This document shows positions 1 to 8,978 of a stretch of 64,000 nt of DNA, piece by piece (the stretch's first letter is position 1; each line of letters opens with the position of its first letter). Position numbers and translations under genes: made by a program. This stretch comes from Curtobacterium pusillum (GTDB taxonomy: Bacteria; Actinomycetota; Actinomycetes; Actinomycetales; Microbacteriaceae): the NCBI RefSeq assembly GCF_007673235.1, contig NZ_VDZH01000001.1, positions 487,261-551,260 on the forward strand, given 5' to 3'. The notes below the pieces were generated by a model. The model was given only the letters and a program-made list of their open reading frames with translations, was not told where the DNA came from and ran no database searches.

Positions 1-1130
1 TCGCCGCGGGACCGGCTCGGACGGTGCCGAAGGACGAGCTGTTCCCCTCCATGGGCACGTTCGCGTCGGTGCTCGCCGCAGCGTGGTTCGTCGAGCGTCC
101 CGACATCGTGCACGCCCACTTCTGGATGTCCGGTCACGCCGCGCTCGAGGCGGTCGACCAGGTGCAGGCCCGGACCGGCGGCGTGCGCATCCCCGTCGTG
201 CAGACCTTCCACGCGCTGGGCGTCGTGAAGCGCCGGCACCAGGGAGCCGCCGACACCAGCCCCGCCGAGCGCGAGTGGGTCGAGCCCGCCGTGGGGCGGA
301 GCGTCGACCAGGTGGTGGCGACGTGCTCGGACGAGGCGTTCGAGCTCAAGGCGCTCGGCGTACCGCTGCACCGCATCTCGGTCGTCCCCTGCGGTGTGGA
401 CGTCTCCCTGTTCCGGCCCGCCGGTGACGGGCGACCCGTCGAGGTCCGCGGCCGTGCCGCTCGCATCCTCACCGCCTCCCGCCTCGTCCGCCGGAAGGGC
501 GTGGGTACGACGATCGCTGCCCTCGCCGCGCTGGTGGCGGAGGGCCGCGACGTCGAGCTCGTCGTCGTCGGCGGTGCCGGGGTCGCCGGGGCCGACCTCG
601 CCGACGACCCCGAGTACCAACGGTTGGACGCCCTCGCCCGGTCGCTCGGGGTCCGCGACCACGTGACCTTCCGGGGGCAGCTCGGACAGCACGACATGCC
701 CGCGGTGTACCGCAGCGCCGACGTCGTGGTGTGCGCGCCCTGGTACGAACCGTTCGGCATCGTGCCGCTCGAGGCCATGGCGTGCGGACGCCCCGTCGTC
801 GCGTCGAGGGTCGGCGGCCTCATCGACACGGTCGTCGGGGACGCCACCGGTCTGCACGTGCCGCCGCGTGACGAAGCGGCGGTCGCGGTCGCCGTCGCCG
901 GCCTGCTCGACGATCCCGGACGACGCGAGGAGTTCGGACGCGCCGGTCGGGAGCGTGCCGAGACCCGGTACACCTGGCAGAAGGTCGCCGCCGACAGTGA
1001 GCGCGTCTACGTCCGCCTCGTCGCCGGGAGAGCCGCGACCGGTGCGCCGTCCGCGACACCCCGCCCCACCAGCACCCGCGCCGGACGGGCCGTCCGTCCC
1101 GCGCACTCGACGGAGAGGACCGCCCGATGA
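1..1130 (+). CDS. GT4-family glycosyltransferase, 5' end outside window
   Basis: Retaining GT-B glycosyltransferase, probably adding a sugar from a nucleotide donor to a glycan or lipid acceptor at the inner face of the membrane. The reading frame is open to the window edge, and the first visible residues ([12 protein letters not shown]) belong to the middle of the N-terminal Rossmann domain, so the true start lies upstream; the GTG at 24 is internal. The C-terminal half carries the GT4 donor-site signature EPFGIVPLE followed by [11 protein letters not shown], and the domain switch [12 protein letters not shown]. An Ala/Pro/Arg-rich tail of about 35 residues follows the fold. It overlaps gmhA by 4 bases (ATGA), so the two are probably cotranscribed. 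Family is secure; acceptor and donor are unknown, with heptose a guess from the neighbours. Confidence 0.88.
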   Translation, partial: AAGPARTVPKDELFPSMGTFASVLAAAWFVERPDIVHAHFWMSGHAALEAVDQVQARTGGVRIPVVQTFHALGVVKRRHQGAADTSPAEREWVEPAVGRSVDQVVATCSDEAFELKALGVPLHRISVVPCGVDVSLFRPAGDGRPVEVRGRAARILTASRLVRRKGVGTTIAALAALVAEGRDVELVVVGGAGVAGADLADDPEYQRLDALARSLGVRDHVTFRGQLGQHDMPAVYRSADVVVCAPWYEPFGIVPLEAMACGRPVVASRVGGLIDTVVGDATGLHVPPRDEAAVAVAVAGLLDDPGRREEFGRAGRERAETRYTWQKVAADSERVYVRLVAGRAATGAPSATPRPTSTRAGRAVRPAHSTERTAR

Positions 1131-1750
1131 CCATCGACCAGCGAACCGGGACGGTGGACGGACCGACCACCGCGAGTGCGCGGATCGTGCTCGACCACGT
1201 CGCGGCCTCCGTTCCGGTGGTCGCGTCCCTCGTCGACCACAAGGACCACATCGGCGACTGGGCCGACGACATCTCCGGACGACTCGTCGCCGGCCGGCGG
1301 CTGCTGGCCGCCGGCAACGGCGGATCGGCGGCCGAAGCCCAGCACCTCACCTCCGAGCTGACCGGTCGGTTCGACGGGGACCGCCCGGCGTACTCGGCGA
1401 TCTCGCTGCACGCCGAGTCCTCCGCGGTCACGGCGATCGGGAACGACTACGGCTACGACGAGGTGTTCGCGCGTCAGGTGTCGGCCCACGCCCGCGCCGG
1501 TGACGTCGTCGTGCTGCTCAGCACGAGCGGCAAGAGCCCGAACCTGCTCCGCGCCGCCGAGGCCGCCCGCGCCGTCGGGGCTCGGGCGATCGCGATGACC
1601 GGTCCCCGGCCGAACCCGCTCGCCGACCTGGTCGACGACGCGATCTGCATCGACGGCCCGCCGGCGAACGTGCAGGAGGCGCAGCTCGTGCTCGTGCACG
1701 CGCTCTGCCGGGCGATGGAGCCCGCACTGCGCCGGGGCGATCGCCGATGA
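1127..1750 (+). CDS. gmhA: Sedoheptulose-7-phosphate isomerase (SIS domain)
   Basis: A 207-residue SIS-domain protein of GmhA length. GmhA converts D-sedoheptulose 7-phosphate to D-glycero-D-manno-heptose 7-phosphate in the cytosol, the first step of nucleotide-heptose synthesis. Visible family features are the phosphate loop [11 protein letters not shown] (residues 63-73), STSGKSPN (132-139) and the C-terminal [14 protein letters not shown] (181-194), which carries the Glu and His used for acid-base catalysis in known GmhA proteins. It overlaps the upstream glycosyltransferase and the downstream hldE by 4 bases each, giving a tight operon. The HldE partners make GmhA more likely than DiaA or another SIS isomerase. 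Confidence 0.88.
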   Translation: MTIDQRTGTVDGPTTASARIVLDHVAASVPVVASLVDHKDHIGDWADDISGRLVAGRRLLAAGNGGSAAEAQHLTSELTGRFDGDRPAYSAISLHAESSAVTAIGNDYGYDEVFARQVSAHARAGDVVVLLSTSGKSPNLLRAAEAARAVGARAIAMTGPRPNPLADLVDDAICIDGPPANVQEAQLVLVHALCRAMEPALRRGDRR

Positions 1751-3165
1751 GCGCGCCGTCGGGGCGGCCGACGACGACTGATCCGTCGTTCCGCATCGCC
1801 GTCGTCGGCGACACGCTCCTCGACGTCGACGTGTCCGGGACGAGCGAACGCCTCAGCCCGGACGCGCCGGTCCCGGTCGTCGACGTCCGCACCGACGACC
1901 GCCGAGCGGGCGGCGCCGGACTCGTCGCCACCATGCTCGCCCGGGATGGCCACGACGTCGTCCTCGTCACCGTGCTCGGCGACGATGCCCGAGCCACCGA
2001 GATCCGCGACCTCCTCCCTGACGTCACGATCGTCGCCGGGCCGTCCGGCGCGCCGACCCCGGCGAAGACCCGCGTCCGCGTCGCCGACCACGCCCTCGTC
2101 CGCATCGACGAGAACTGCGGCACCCCGCCGGTCCCCGCCGTCGGCGACGACATGACCGCCGTCCTCGACGGCGTCGACGCGATCGTGGTCGCGGACTACG
2201 GCCGCGGAGTCGCGGCCGCCCCCGCGATGCGGTCCGCCCTCGCACGCGCCGCCGAGCGCATCCCCCTCGTCTGGGACCCGCACCCGAAGGGCGCAGCCCC
2301 CGTCCCCGGCACCACGGTCGCGACGCCGAACGCCGCCGAGGCGCGACGGTTCGTCGGTGACGTCGTCGACGTCGTCGACGGGGTCCCCTTCGCCACGGCA
2401 GCGGCCGAACGCCTCGTCGAGACCTGGGGCGTCGGAGCGGTCGCCGTGACGCTCGGGGACCGAGGTGCCCTCGTGGCGAGCGCCACGGACGGCAACCGGT
2501 TCGTCCGCGCTCCGTCCGTCACGGCGGGCGATCCCTGCGGCGCCGGCGACCGACTCGCCGCCGGTGTCGCGGTCGCGCTCGCCGCCGGCTCGGACGTCGC
2601 CGGAGCCGTCGCGGACGGGGTCGCCGCAGCGTCCGAGTACCTCGCCGCCGGCGGCGTCACCGGCCTGTTCGCCGACGACGGTCCCGCACCGGTCGCGGTC
2701 CCCGGAATCGACCGGGACGCGATGCGCGTCGTGCACGAGGTCCGGAGCGCCGGCGGCACCGTCGTCGCGACCGGCGGGTGCTTCGACCTGCTGCACGCCG
2801 GGCACGCCCGGACGCTCTCCGCCGCGCGGGCGCTCGGCGACTGCCTGGTCGTCTGCCTCAACTCGGACGACTCGGTCCGCGCGTTGAAGGGCCCGGACCG
2901 TCCCGTCATCGGCCAGGAGGACCGCGTCGAGCTCCTGCTCGCACTCGACTGCGTCGACGCCGTCGTCGTGTTCGACGAGCAGACCCCGGACGAGGCACTC
3001 CGGCGCTTCCGCCCGGACGTCTGGGCGAAGGGCGGCGACTACAAAGCGAGCGAACTGCCCGAGGCGCGGACGCTCGCCGAGTGGGGCGGCCGGGTCGTCA
3101 CGGTGCCGTTCCACCCGGGTCGGTCCACCACACGTCTCGCGGCGGCGCTCGCGGCAGTCGGCTGA
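1747..3165 (+). CDS. hldE: Bifunctional heptose 7-phosphate kinase / heptose 1-phosphate nucleotidyltransferase, copy 1
   Basis: A 472-residue two-domain protein of HldE architecture. The N-terminal PfkB/ribokinase domain (about 15-310) would phosphorylate heptose 7-phosphate at C1; its anion-hole/base motif GAGD is at 265-268. The C-terminal cytidylyltransferase-fold domain (about 335-472) begins GGCFDLLHAGH (343-353), with the HxGH nucleotide-binding motif, and continues with LNSDDSVRALKG. It would make a nucleotide-heptose. The start overlaps gmhA (ATGA). No separate GmhB phosphatase or HldD epimerase is in the window. A second full-length paralogue lies at 6635. Family assignment is firm; the nucleotide used and the anomer are not visible. 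Confidence 0.85.
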   Translation: MSAPSGRPTTTDPSFRIAVVGDTLLDVDVSGTSERLSPDAPVPVVDVRTDDRRAGGAGLVATMLARDGHDVVLVTVLGDDARATEIRDLLPDVTIVAGPSGAPTPAKTRVRVADHALVRIDENCGTPPVPAVGDDMTAVLDGVDAIVVADYGRGVAAAPAMRSALARAAERIPLVWDPHPKGAAPVPGTTVATPNAAEARRFVGDVVDVVDGVPFATAAAERLVETWGVGAVAVTLGDRGALVASATDGNRFVRAPSVTAGDPCGAGDRLAAGVAVALAAGSDVAGAVADGVAAASEYLAAGGVTGLFADDGPAPVAVPGIDRDAMRVVHEVRSAGGTVVATGGCFDLLHAGHARTLSAARALGDCLVVCLNSDDSVRALKGPDRPVIGQEDRVELLLALDCVDAVVVFDEQTPDEALRRFRPDVWAKGGDYKASELPEARTLAEWGGRVVTVPFHPGRSTTRLAAALAAVG

Positions 3166-3210
3166 CACCACCGAGCTCGCACACCACCCACCCCCTACGG
3201 AAGGAAGTCC

Positions 3211-3915
3211 ATGCCCGTCCCCACAACCCCGATCGGCCGTGTCCTCGTCACCGGTGGCGCCTCCGGACTCGGAGCCGCGGTCGCAGCGGCCGTCACCGAG
3301 GCCGGTGGTACCCCCATCGTCCTCGACCTGCGCGTCGACGCGGTGCCGGAGGGCGTCGACGCCGTCGAGGTCGACGTCACCGACACCGAGGCGACCGAGC
3401 GAGCCGTCCGCGAGGCGTCCGAACGGCACGGTGGGCTCGACGCCGTCGTGACCGCGGCCGGCATCGACAAGCCCGCCCCGATCGGCGGGATCTCGTCCGG
3501 GGACTGGGAACGCATCGTGGCGGTCAACCTGCTCGGTACGGCGGCCGTCGTCCGTGCGGCACTCCCCGCGCTCGAGGCGACGCACGGACGCGTCGTGACG
3601 ATCTCGTCATCGCTCGCTCTGCGTGGCGTCGGGGACGGGACGGCCTACTCGGCGTCGAAGTTCGGCGTTCGCGGGTTCTCCCAGGCCCTCGCTGCCGAGA
3701 CCGGGGGACGCATCGGCGTCACGAACGTCATCCCGGCGGGCATGCGGACGAACTTCTTCGCCGACCGCACCGAGCAGTACAAGCCGGGCCCGGACGCCCA
3801 GCTCATCGAGCCGGAGTACGTCGCGAACGCGATCGTGTTCGCGCTGTCGCAGCCGGTGGGCTGCGAGATCCGAGAGCTGTCGATCATGCCGGCGACCGAG
3901 CCGAGCTGGCCGTAG
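3211..3915 (+). CDS. Short-chain dehydrogenase/reductase
   Basis: A classical SDR of 234 residues using NAD(P). It has the glycine-rich TGGASGLG (14-21), an acidic DLR at the end of beta-2 (a hint of NAD preference), VTAAG, and the catalytic SSS with YSASK (Tyr146, Lys150). A good ribosome site GGAAGGAAG precedes the ATG. It follows hldE by 45 bases and may be part of the same operon. It is not the extended-SDR type expected of the HldD epimerase (too short), so it may oxidise or reduce a heptose derivative or act elsewhere. Substrate unknown. Confidence 0.82.
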   Translation: MPVPTTPIGRVLVTGGASGLGAAVAAAVTEAGGTPIVLDLRVDAVPEGVDAVEVDVTDTEATERAVREASERHGGLDAVVTAAGIDKPAPIGGISSGDWERIVAVNLLGTAAVVRAALPALEATHGRVVTISSSLALRGVGDGTAYSASKFGVRGFSQALAAETGGRIGVTNVIPAGMRTNFFADRTEQYKPGPDAQLIEPEYVANAIVFALSQPVGCEIRELSIMPATEPSWP

Positions 3916-3963
3916 GGCCGGGCCGCGGAACGTTCGCGGGGATCTGTCGCGTTGGCAGGCGGC

Positions 3964-4005
3964 GGACGGGAGGCGCGGGGCGGGGCGGCACCGCGCCTCC
4001 CGTCC
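3964..4005. terminator. Long GC hairpin between convergent genes
   Basis: Arms GGACGGGAGGCGCGG and CCGCGCCTCCCGTCC (15 bp, perfect) around a 12-base GC-rich loop, between the ends of the SDR and the convergent GT9 gene. Probably a bidirectional terminator. The same arm recurs at 12821-12862 and is related to a dispersed palindrome family. There is no T-tract. Confidence 0.7.
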
Positions 4006-4006
4006 G

Positions 4007-5095
4007 TCAGGTGGTGGCGAACAGGTCCGCGACGTCGGCCAGGACCGCTTCCGGCCGGACCTCGTCGACGTACGACGGATCGTGCGCGCAGCGCTCGGCC
4101 GTCCAGCCGACCTGCGTGACGTCGACCCCGCAGACCGGGCAGCGCGTCACGAACGACAGGTGCACGCGGTGCCGGCCGCGGTCGAACGGACCGGCGTTGA
4201 CCACGTTGCCGAACCAGAAGACGCCGACGGTCGGCGTCCCCACCGCCACGGCCAGGTGCCGGGGGCCGGAGTCGTCGCCGACCATCACGTCCGCGGCCGC
4301 GAGCACCGCAGGCAGGTCGGCGAGTGGGAGCGAGCCGGACAGGTCGTGGACCCGGTCCGCAGTGTCCGCGGGCAGCGCGCCCCGGATGGCCGAGGCAGCC
4401 GGGACGTCCGTGGCGTCCCCGACGAGGACCACGTGGTCGCCGGCGTCGAGCCGGGCGCGGGCGACTGCGGCGAACCGGTCCGGGCTCCAGCGACGACGTG
4501 GGTCCGTCGCACCCGGGTGGATCACGACCAGGCGGCCCCGCACGCCGAGCCGCTCACGCACGGCGGTGCGTTCGTCCTCGGTGACGTGCACGCGGGGGTC
4601 CAGGGTGACGGGCGTCGCGCCGGCGAGCGAGACCACCTCGAGCGCCCGGACGACCTCGTGCTGGTAGTAGACGTAGCGGACCCATCGTTCGAGGACCTCG
4701 GCGTCCTCGGTCGCGGTACCGACGGTGTGGCGGGCACCGAGGCGGAGCAGGAACGGGTTCGAGTTCCGGCCACCCCCGTGGAGCTGCACCGCGAGGTCGA
4801 AGCGACCCGTCAAGCGCGCCTCGAAGTCCTCCCGGCTCGGTGCGTCCGGTCCGGAGTCGCGGACACCCGGCGCTACCGGGAGCTCCTCGAACGCGTGCAC
4901 GGCGTCCGACCGTCCGGCCAGGACGGCGGGCGCCGTCGGTGTGCCGAGGAGTGTGATCCGCGCCTCGGGATAGGCCGCGGCGAGGGCCTCGAGGGCGGGC
5001 ACAGCGAAGAGCAGGTCGCCGAGCCCTCCGCCTCGCAGCACCGCGATCTCGCGGACGTCGTCGAAGCGTTCTCCACCGTTGCCGATCAGTTGCAC
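4007..5095 (-). CDS. GT9-family (heptosyltransferase-like) glycosyltransferase
   Basis: A 362-residue protein resembling ADP-heptose:LPS heptosyltransferases (GT9). The N-terminus has the family pattern VLRGGGLGDLLFAVPALEAL, and the C-terminal domain has HPGATDPRRRWSPDRFAAVA and GDDSGPRHLAVAVGTPTVGVF. In this family these bind the nucleotide-heptose and phosphates. A Cys cluster near the C-terminus (CPVCG at 319-323, Cys336) may bind zinc. It starts with GTG and is divergent from the aldehyde dehydrogenase. A GT9 enzyme in a monoderm beside gmhA and two hldE genes suggests transfer of heptose to a surface polysaccharide or glycolipid; this is inference. Confidence 0.83.
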   Translation of the reverse strand: MQLIGNGGERFDDVREIAVLRGGGLGDLLFAVPALEALAAAYPEARITLLGTPTAPAVLAGRSDAVHAFEELPVAPGVRDSGPDAPSREDFEARLTGRFDLAVQLHGGGRNSNPFLLRLGARHTVGTATEDAEVLERWVRYVYYQHEVVRALEVVSLAGATPVTLDPRVHVTEDERTAVRERLGVRGRLVVIHPGATDPRRRWSPDRFAAVARARLDAGDHVVLVGDATDVPAASAIRGALPADTADRVHDLSGSLPLADLPAVLAAADVMVGDDSGPRHLAVAVGTPTVGVFWFGNVVNAGPFDRGRHRVHLSFVTRCPVCGVDVTQVGWTAERCAHDPSYVDEVRPEAVLADVADLFATT

Positions 5096-5228
5096 CCTCC
5101 CCGTCTACCGGCCCCGGACCGCCGACGTGCCCAGCCCCGGACCCGGATGGACGAGAAGCGCGATGTCGAGTCCGCACCCAGGGTCCGACGAGAAGCGTCA
5201 GACTCCCGCTCGAACCCGGAAGGAACCC

Positions 5229-6638
5229 ATGACGATCGCACTCACCGCCACCGAGGACCTCGTCGTGACCGACCCGGTCGACGGGTCGACCGCGTCCCGT
5301 GTCCGTCGCGCCAGCGAGGCCGACGTCCGCGACGCCGTCGCCCGTGCACGCGGGGCCGCGCCCGCCTGGGCTCGGACCGCGCCGGCCGAGCGCGGAGCCC
5401 TGCTGCACGCGGCGGCCCAGCGCGTCCGCGAGCACGCGCAGGAGCTGGCCGACCTGAACACGCGGGAGACCGGAAAGGTGCCCGGTGACGCGCTGGGCGG
5501 CGTCGAGGCGGGCATCGGCACGCTCGTGCAGTACGCCGAGCTCGGACCCGTGCACCGCGGTGAGGCCCTCCGCGGCTCGTTCGGTGCCGCGGACTGGGCG
5601 GTGCCGCACCCGCGGGGTGTCGTCCTCGCACTGACCCCCTGGAACGACCCGGTCGCGGTGGCGTGCGGGATCCTCGGCGCAGCGATCGTCGCCGGCAACA
5701 CGGTCGTGCACAAGGGCAGCGAGCGCTCCCCCGCCACGATCGCCCGTCTCAACGCCCTGCTCGCCGAGGTCCTGCCGGACGGCGTCCTGGTCGGGGTCGA
5801 CGGTGACGCCGCCACCGGCGAGCTGCTGCTCGAGCAGGAGGGCATCGACGTCTACGCGCACGTCGGCTCGACCTCGACCGGCGACCGACTGTCCGAGGTC
5901 GCCGTCCGCACCCGCGCCCACGTCGTCCGGGAGAACGGCGGGAACGACGCCGTCATCGTGGACGCCGACGTGGACCCGACGTGGGCCGCGGCGCAGGTCG
6001 CACTCGGCGCCTTCGCCAACACCGGACAGATCTGCACCAGCGTCGAGCGGGTGTACGTCCACCGGGCGATCGCGGATCCGTTCGTGGCCGCGCTCGTCGC
6101 CGAGGCCGAGCGTCGCACGACGGCCCCGGCCGCGGAGTACGGTCCCCTCGTCGACAACCGGCTCCGCCGCACGGTGCAGTCGCACGTCGACGACGCCCTC
6201 GGCCGCGGCGCCACCGCGCGCACCGGCGGGGCCACGCCGGACGGCGTCGGGACGTTCTACCCGGCGACCGTGCTCACCGACGTGACCGAGGACATGACCG
6301 TCATGACCGAGGAGACGTTCGGACCGATCGCGCCGGTCCGCGTGGTCGACGACTTCGACGAGGGCCTCCGGCTCGCCGCCGCGGACCGGTACGGCCTGGC
6401 CGCGACCGTCCTCACGAACGACACCGGACACGCGCTCCGGGCCGCCGCAGAACTCCCCGTCGGCACGGTGAAGGTGAACGCCGTCTTCGGGGGCGCCCCG
6501 GGCGGCAGCGCCCAACCCCGCGGTGCGTCCGGCGCCGGGTACGGCTACGGCCCGCACCTGCTCGACGAGCTGACGACCACCACCGTCGTGCACCTCGAAC
6601 CGGCTCCGCCGACGACGGCTCCCGGTGGTGCCCGGTGA
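5229..6638 (+). CDS. NAD(P)-dependent aldehyde dehydrogenase
   Basis: ALDH superfamily enzyme of 469 residues, oxidising an aldehyde to an acid. The catalytic Cys269 lies in FANTGQICTS and the general-base Glu235 in ENGGND (most relatives have ELGG), at the usual spacing of 34. PWNDP near 140 is the substrate/cofactor entry motif. I start at ATG 5229 because GGAAGGAACCC precedes it at ribosome-site distance and homology begins there, although the frame is open upstream. The stop overlaps the next hldE start by 4 bases, tying the enzyme to heptose metabolism. Substrate unknown; succinate-semialdehyde or a sugar-derived aldehyde are possibilities. Confidence 0.87.
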   Translation: MTIALTATEDLVVTDPVDGSTASRVRRASEADVRDAVARARGAAPAWARTAPAERGALLHAAAQRVREHAQELADLNTRETGKVPGDALGGVEAGIGTLVQYAELGPVHRGEALRGSFGAADWAVPHPRGVVLALTPWNDPVAVACGILGAAIVAGNTVVHKGSERSPATIARLNALLAEVLPDGVLVGVDGDAATGELLLEQEGIDVYAHVGSTSTGDRLSEVAVRTRAHVVRENGGNDAVIVDADVDPTWAAAQVALGAFANTGQICTSVERVYVHRAIADPFVAALVAEAERRTTAPAAEYGPLVDNRLRRTVQSHVDDALGRGATARTGGATPDGVGTFYPATVLTDVTEDMTVMTEETFGPIAPVRVVDDFDEGLRLAAADRYGLAATVLTNDTGHALRAAAELPVGTVKVNAVFGGAPGGSAQPRGASGAGYGYGPHLLDELTTTTVVHLEPAPPTTAPGGAR

Positions 6639-8128
6639 CCGCCGACGTCCGGATCGTCCGGGACCTCGTCGCCGCGGTCGACGACCGCGAACCGCTCGTC
6701 GTCGTGATCGGGGACTGCATCCTCGACCGTTGGACGGTGGGCGAGGCCGAGCGCGTCTCCCGCGAGGCGCCGGCACCGGTCGTGCGCGTCACCGGCACGG
6801 TCGCCGTGCCCGGCGGCGCGGCGAACACCGCGGTGAACGCCCGTGCCCTCGGTGCCCGGGTCCGCGTGGTCGGGCTCCTCGGCGACGACGAGGCCGGCCG
6901 CACGCTCCGGGAGCGCCTCGACGCCGCCGGCGTGGACACGTCGTACATGGTCGTCGTGCCGGACACCCGCACCACCACGAAGTCCCGCGTCGTCGGCGGT
7001 GACCGGGTGGTCGTCCGCGTCGACGAGATCGCCGCGACACCGACCGCCGACCACGGAACGCTCCTGGCAGCTGCCGTCCGCCGAGCGATCCGCTGCGCCG
7101 ACGCGGCGGTGGTCTGCGACTACGGGCTCGGCGTGCAGGCGTCCGACGTCGTGCCGGTGCTCGACGTCGACCGCCCGGGTGCCGTCGTGGTCGACGCGCA
7201 CGACCTCACCCGCTGGGCAGCGCTCCGACCCGACCTCGTCACGCCGAACGCCGGCGAGACGGCCGCACTCCTCGGCCGCGCCCTCGGCACCGGTCCGGAC
7301 CGTGTCCCCGCGATCGTCGACGCCCGCGACGAGGTGTTCCGGACGACCGGTGCCCGCGCGGCCGTCGTCACGCTCGACCGCGACGGGACGGTGCTGCTGG
7401 AGCAGGGCGCGGACGCCGGCTTCCGGACCCGGGCGGTCCCCGCGTCCGAGCAGCAGGCGTCCGGCGCCGGCGACACGTTCTGCGCCGCGGCGACCGTGGC
7501 GCTCGCCGTGCACGCCCCGCTGCGGGACGCGGTCTCCGTCGCGCAGGCGGCCGCCGACGTGGTCGTCCGCGAGGCCGGGACGTCGGTGTGCACCGCGGCG
7601 GCCCTCCTCGACTCCGTGACGGCGCCGGCCGCGACCGTGGTCGACCACGACGAGCTCGCCGCGGCCGTCGAGCGGGCCCGCGAGGACGGACGCCGCGTGG
7701 TGTTCACGAACGGGTGCTTCGACGTGGTCCACCGCGGGCACACGACGTACCTGCGGCAGGCACGGGACCTCGGCGACCTGCTCGTCGTCGCGCTGAACGA
7801 CGACGACTCGGTGCGGCGTCTGAAGGGACCGGAGCGGCCGATCAACACCGCCGAGGACCGCGCCGGTGTCCTCGCGGCCCTCGCCTGCGTGGACCTGGTC
7901 ACCGTGTTCGCCACGGACACGCCGATCCCGCTGATCGAGCGACTCCGGCCCGAGGTCTACGTCAAGGGCGGCGACTACTCCCCGGAGATGCTCCGCGAGA
8001 CCGAGGTGGTCCGGGGGTACGGCGGCGAGGTGGTCATGGTCGACTACGTCCCCGAGCACTCCACGACGGCGGTCGTGCGCCGCATCCGCGAGGCCGCCGC
8101 GGCGACGGACCCCGAGGCGCCAGCCTGA
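6635..8128 (+). CDS. hldE: Bifunctional heptose 7-phosphate kinase / heptose 1-phosphate nucleotidyltransferase, copy 2
   Basis: A second complete HldE-type protein (497 residues). The PfkB kinase domain starts at GDCILDRW and has SGAGD (GAGD at 277-280); the nucleotidyltransferase domain has NGCFDVVHRGH (359-369), LNDDDSVRRLKGPERP and the C-terminal SKGGDY-like VKGGDY. It begins with GTG overlapping the ALDH stop (GTGA). Its sequence is clearly diverged from copy 1 (HRGH instead of HAGH, different kinase loops), so this is not a recent duplication. It looks closer to canonical proteobacterial HldE than copy 1. Both copies keep both active sites, so they may act on different heptose anomers or at different steps. 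Confidence 0.87.
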   Translation: MTADVRIVRDLVAAVDDREPLVVVIGDCILDRWTVGEAERVSREAPAPVVRVTGTVAVPGGAANTAVNARALGARVRVVGLLGDDEAGRTLRERLDAAGVDTSYMVVVPDTRTTTKSRVVGGDRVVVRVDEIAATPTADHGTLLAAAVRRAIRCADAAVVCDYGLGVQASDVVPVLDVDRPGAVVVDAHDLTRWAALRPDLVTPNAGETAALLGRALGTGPDRVPAIVDARDEVFRTTGARAAVVTLDRDGTVLLEQGADAGFRTRAVPASEQQASGAGDTFCAAATVALAVHAPLRDAVSVAQAAADVVVREAGTSVCTAAALLDSVTAPAATVVDHDELAAAVERAREDGRRVVFTNGCFDVVHRGHTTYLRQARDLGDLLVVALNDDDSVRRLKGPERPINTAEDRAGVLAALACVDLVTVFATDTPIPLIERLRPEVYVKGGDYSPEMLRETEVVRGYGGEVVMVDYVPEHSTTAVVRRIREAAAATDPEAPA

Positions 8129-8146
8129 CCGGCCACCGCGAAGTCA

Positions 8147-8156
8147 TACCGCGGTA
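8147..8156. promoter_or_regulatory. Palindrome TACCGCGGTA upstream of the dedA-kinase-regulator operon
   Basis: A perfect 10-bp palindrome inside CATACCGCGGTAGGGGG, about 95 bases before the dedA start. A palindrome followed by a G-run fits a NarL/LuxR-type regulator dimer site, and the operon encodes such a regulator, so autoregulation is plausible. A TAGCGT hexamer about 50 bases downstream could be the -10 box. Inference only. Confidence 0.35.
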
Positions 8157-8249
8157 GGGGGTGGTCGAGACCCGGGCGGGATGGCAGCGCTGCGTCGGCT
8201 CCGTAGCGTCGAACCCGTCGGCGAGGTCCGTCGGCGGAGGGAGCCACCC

Positions 8250-8978
8250 GTGTTCGACCAGATCACCCCGCTCGTGACCGAGCTGGCCGCGAGTCCGCTC
8301 GTCTACGTCGTCCTCTTCGCCCTGTGCCTCGTCGACGGGTTCTTCCCGCCGGTGCCGAGCGAGTCCGCCCTCGTCGCCGTCGCCGCCATCGCCGCGACCT
8401 CCGGCCAGCCGGTCCTCGCCGGGGTCCTCGTCGTCGCCGCACTCGGGGCGATCGCCGGCGACTCGATCGCGTACTGGATCGGACGTCGGATCGGGCTCGC
8501 CCGGCTGGCCCGGTCGAAGCGCCCGCGCATCGCCGCCGCGTTCGCGTTCGCCGAGCGGCAGATGCAGCGGCGTTCCGCGAGCCTGATCCTCATCGGCCGG
8601 TACATCCCCGTCGGCCGGGTCGCCGTGAACACGACCGCCGGTGCGACGCGGCTCCCCTACCGCCGGTTCCTCGCGATCAGTTCGCTCGCCGGACTGGCCT
8701 GGTCGGCGACGTCGATCGGGATCGCCCTCGCCGCGTCGAGCGTCCTGCACGAGCCGATCGTCGCGGCGCTGGTCTCGATGGTCGTCGCCGCGGGCCTCGG
8801 CATCGCGGTCGACCGGGTCATCGGTAGAGTCACCCGGAAGCGCGACGCCCGTGCCGCAGCCGCTGCCGCGGCAGCGGCAGTCGCGGACGCCGCGCCCGAG
8901 CGGTCCGAGGTCCCCGACACCCGGGCCGGCCGGCCCACCACCCGCATCGTCCCCACCGGAGAGATCGCCCGCCCGTGA
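8250..8978 (+). CDS. DedA-family membrane protein
   Basis: A 242-residue SNARE-associated/DedA (VTT-domain) protein. Family features are the re-entrant FFPPVPSE near residue 30, AGDSIAYWIGRRIG and GRYIPVGRVAVNTTAGA, which holds the conserved Arg and Gly. DedA proteins are implicated in lipid (undecaprenyl phosphate or phosphatidylethanolamine) flipping and membrane homeostasis. I start at GTG 8250 because GGAGGGA sits 6-7 bases upstream; the in-frame ATG at 8181 would add an Arg-rich segment unlike the family. The C-terminal ~50 residues are an Ala-rich cytosolic tail. It overlaps the histidine kinase by 4 bases, so the two-component system may respond to an envelope state linked to this protein. 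Confidence 0.85.
   Translation: MFDQITPLVTELAASPLVYVVLFALCLVDGFFPPVPSESALVAVAAIAATSGQPVLAGVLVVAALGAIAGDSIAYWIGRRIGLARLARSKRPRIAAAFAFAERQMQRRSASLILIGRYIPVGRVAVNTTAGATRLPYRRFLAISSLAGLAWSATSIGIALAASSVLHEPIVAALVSMVVAAGLGIAVDRVIGRVTRKRDARAAAAAAAAAVADAAPERSEVPDTRAGRPTTRIVPTGEIARP

Noticed and set aside
1474-3585. Long minus-strand open frame opposite gmhA and hldE
   Set aside because: Composition (Arg/Asp/Gly-rich, no domain) is that of an antisense shadow of GC-rich genes; similar long shadows occur opposite jetABC, the flagellar genes, hutU and the DUF475 gene.
3211-3915. HldD-type ADP-heptose epimerase
   Set aside because: At 234 residues with a classical SDR motif order it is too short for the extended SDR epimerases and lacks their C-terminal domain.
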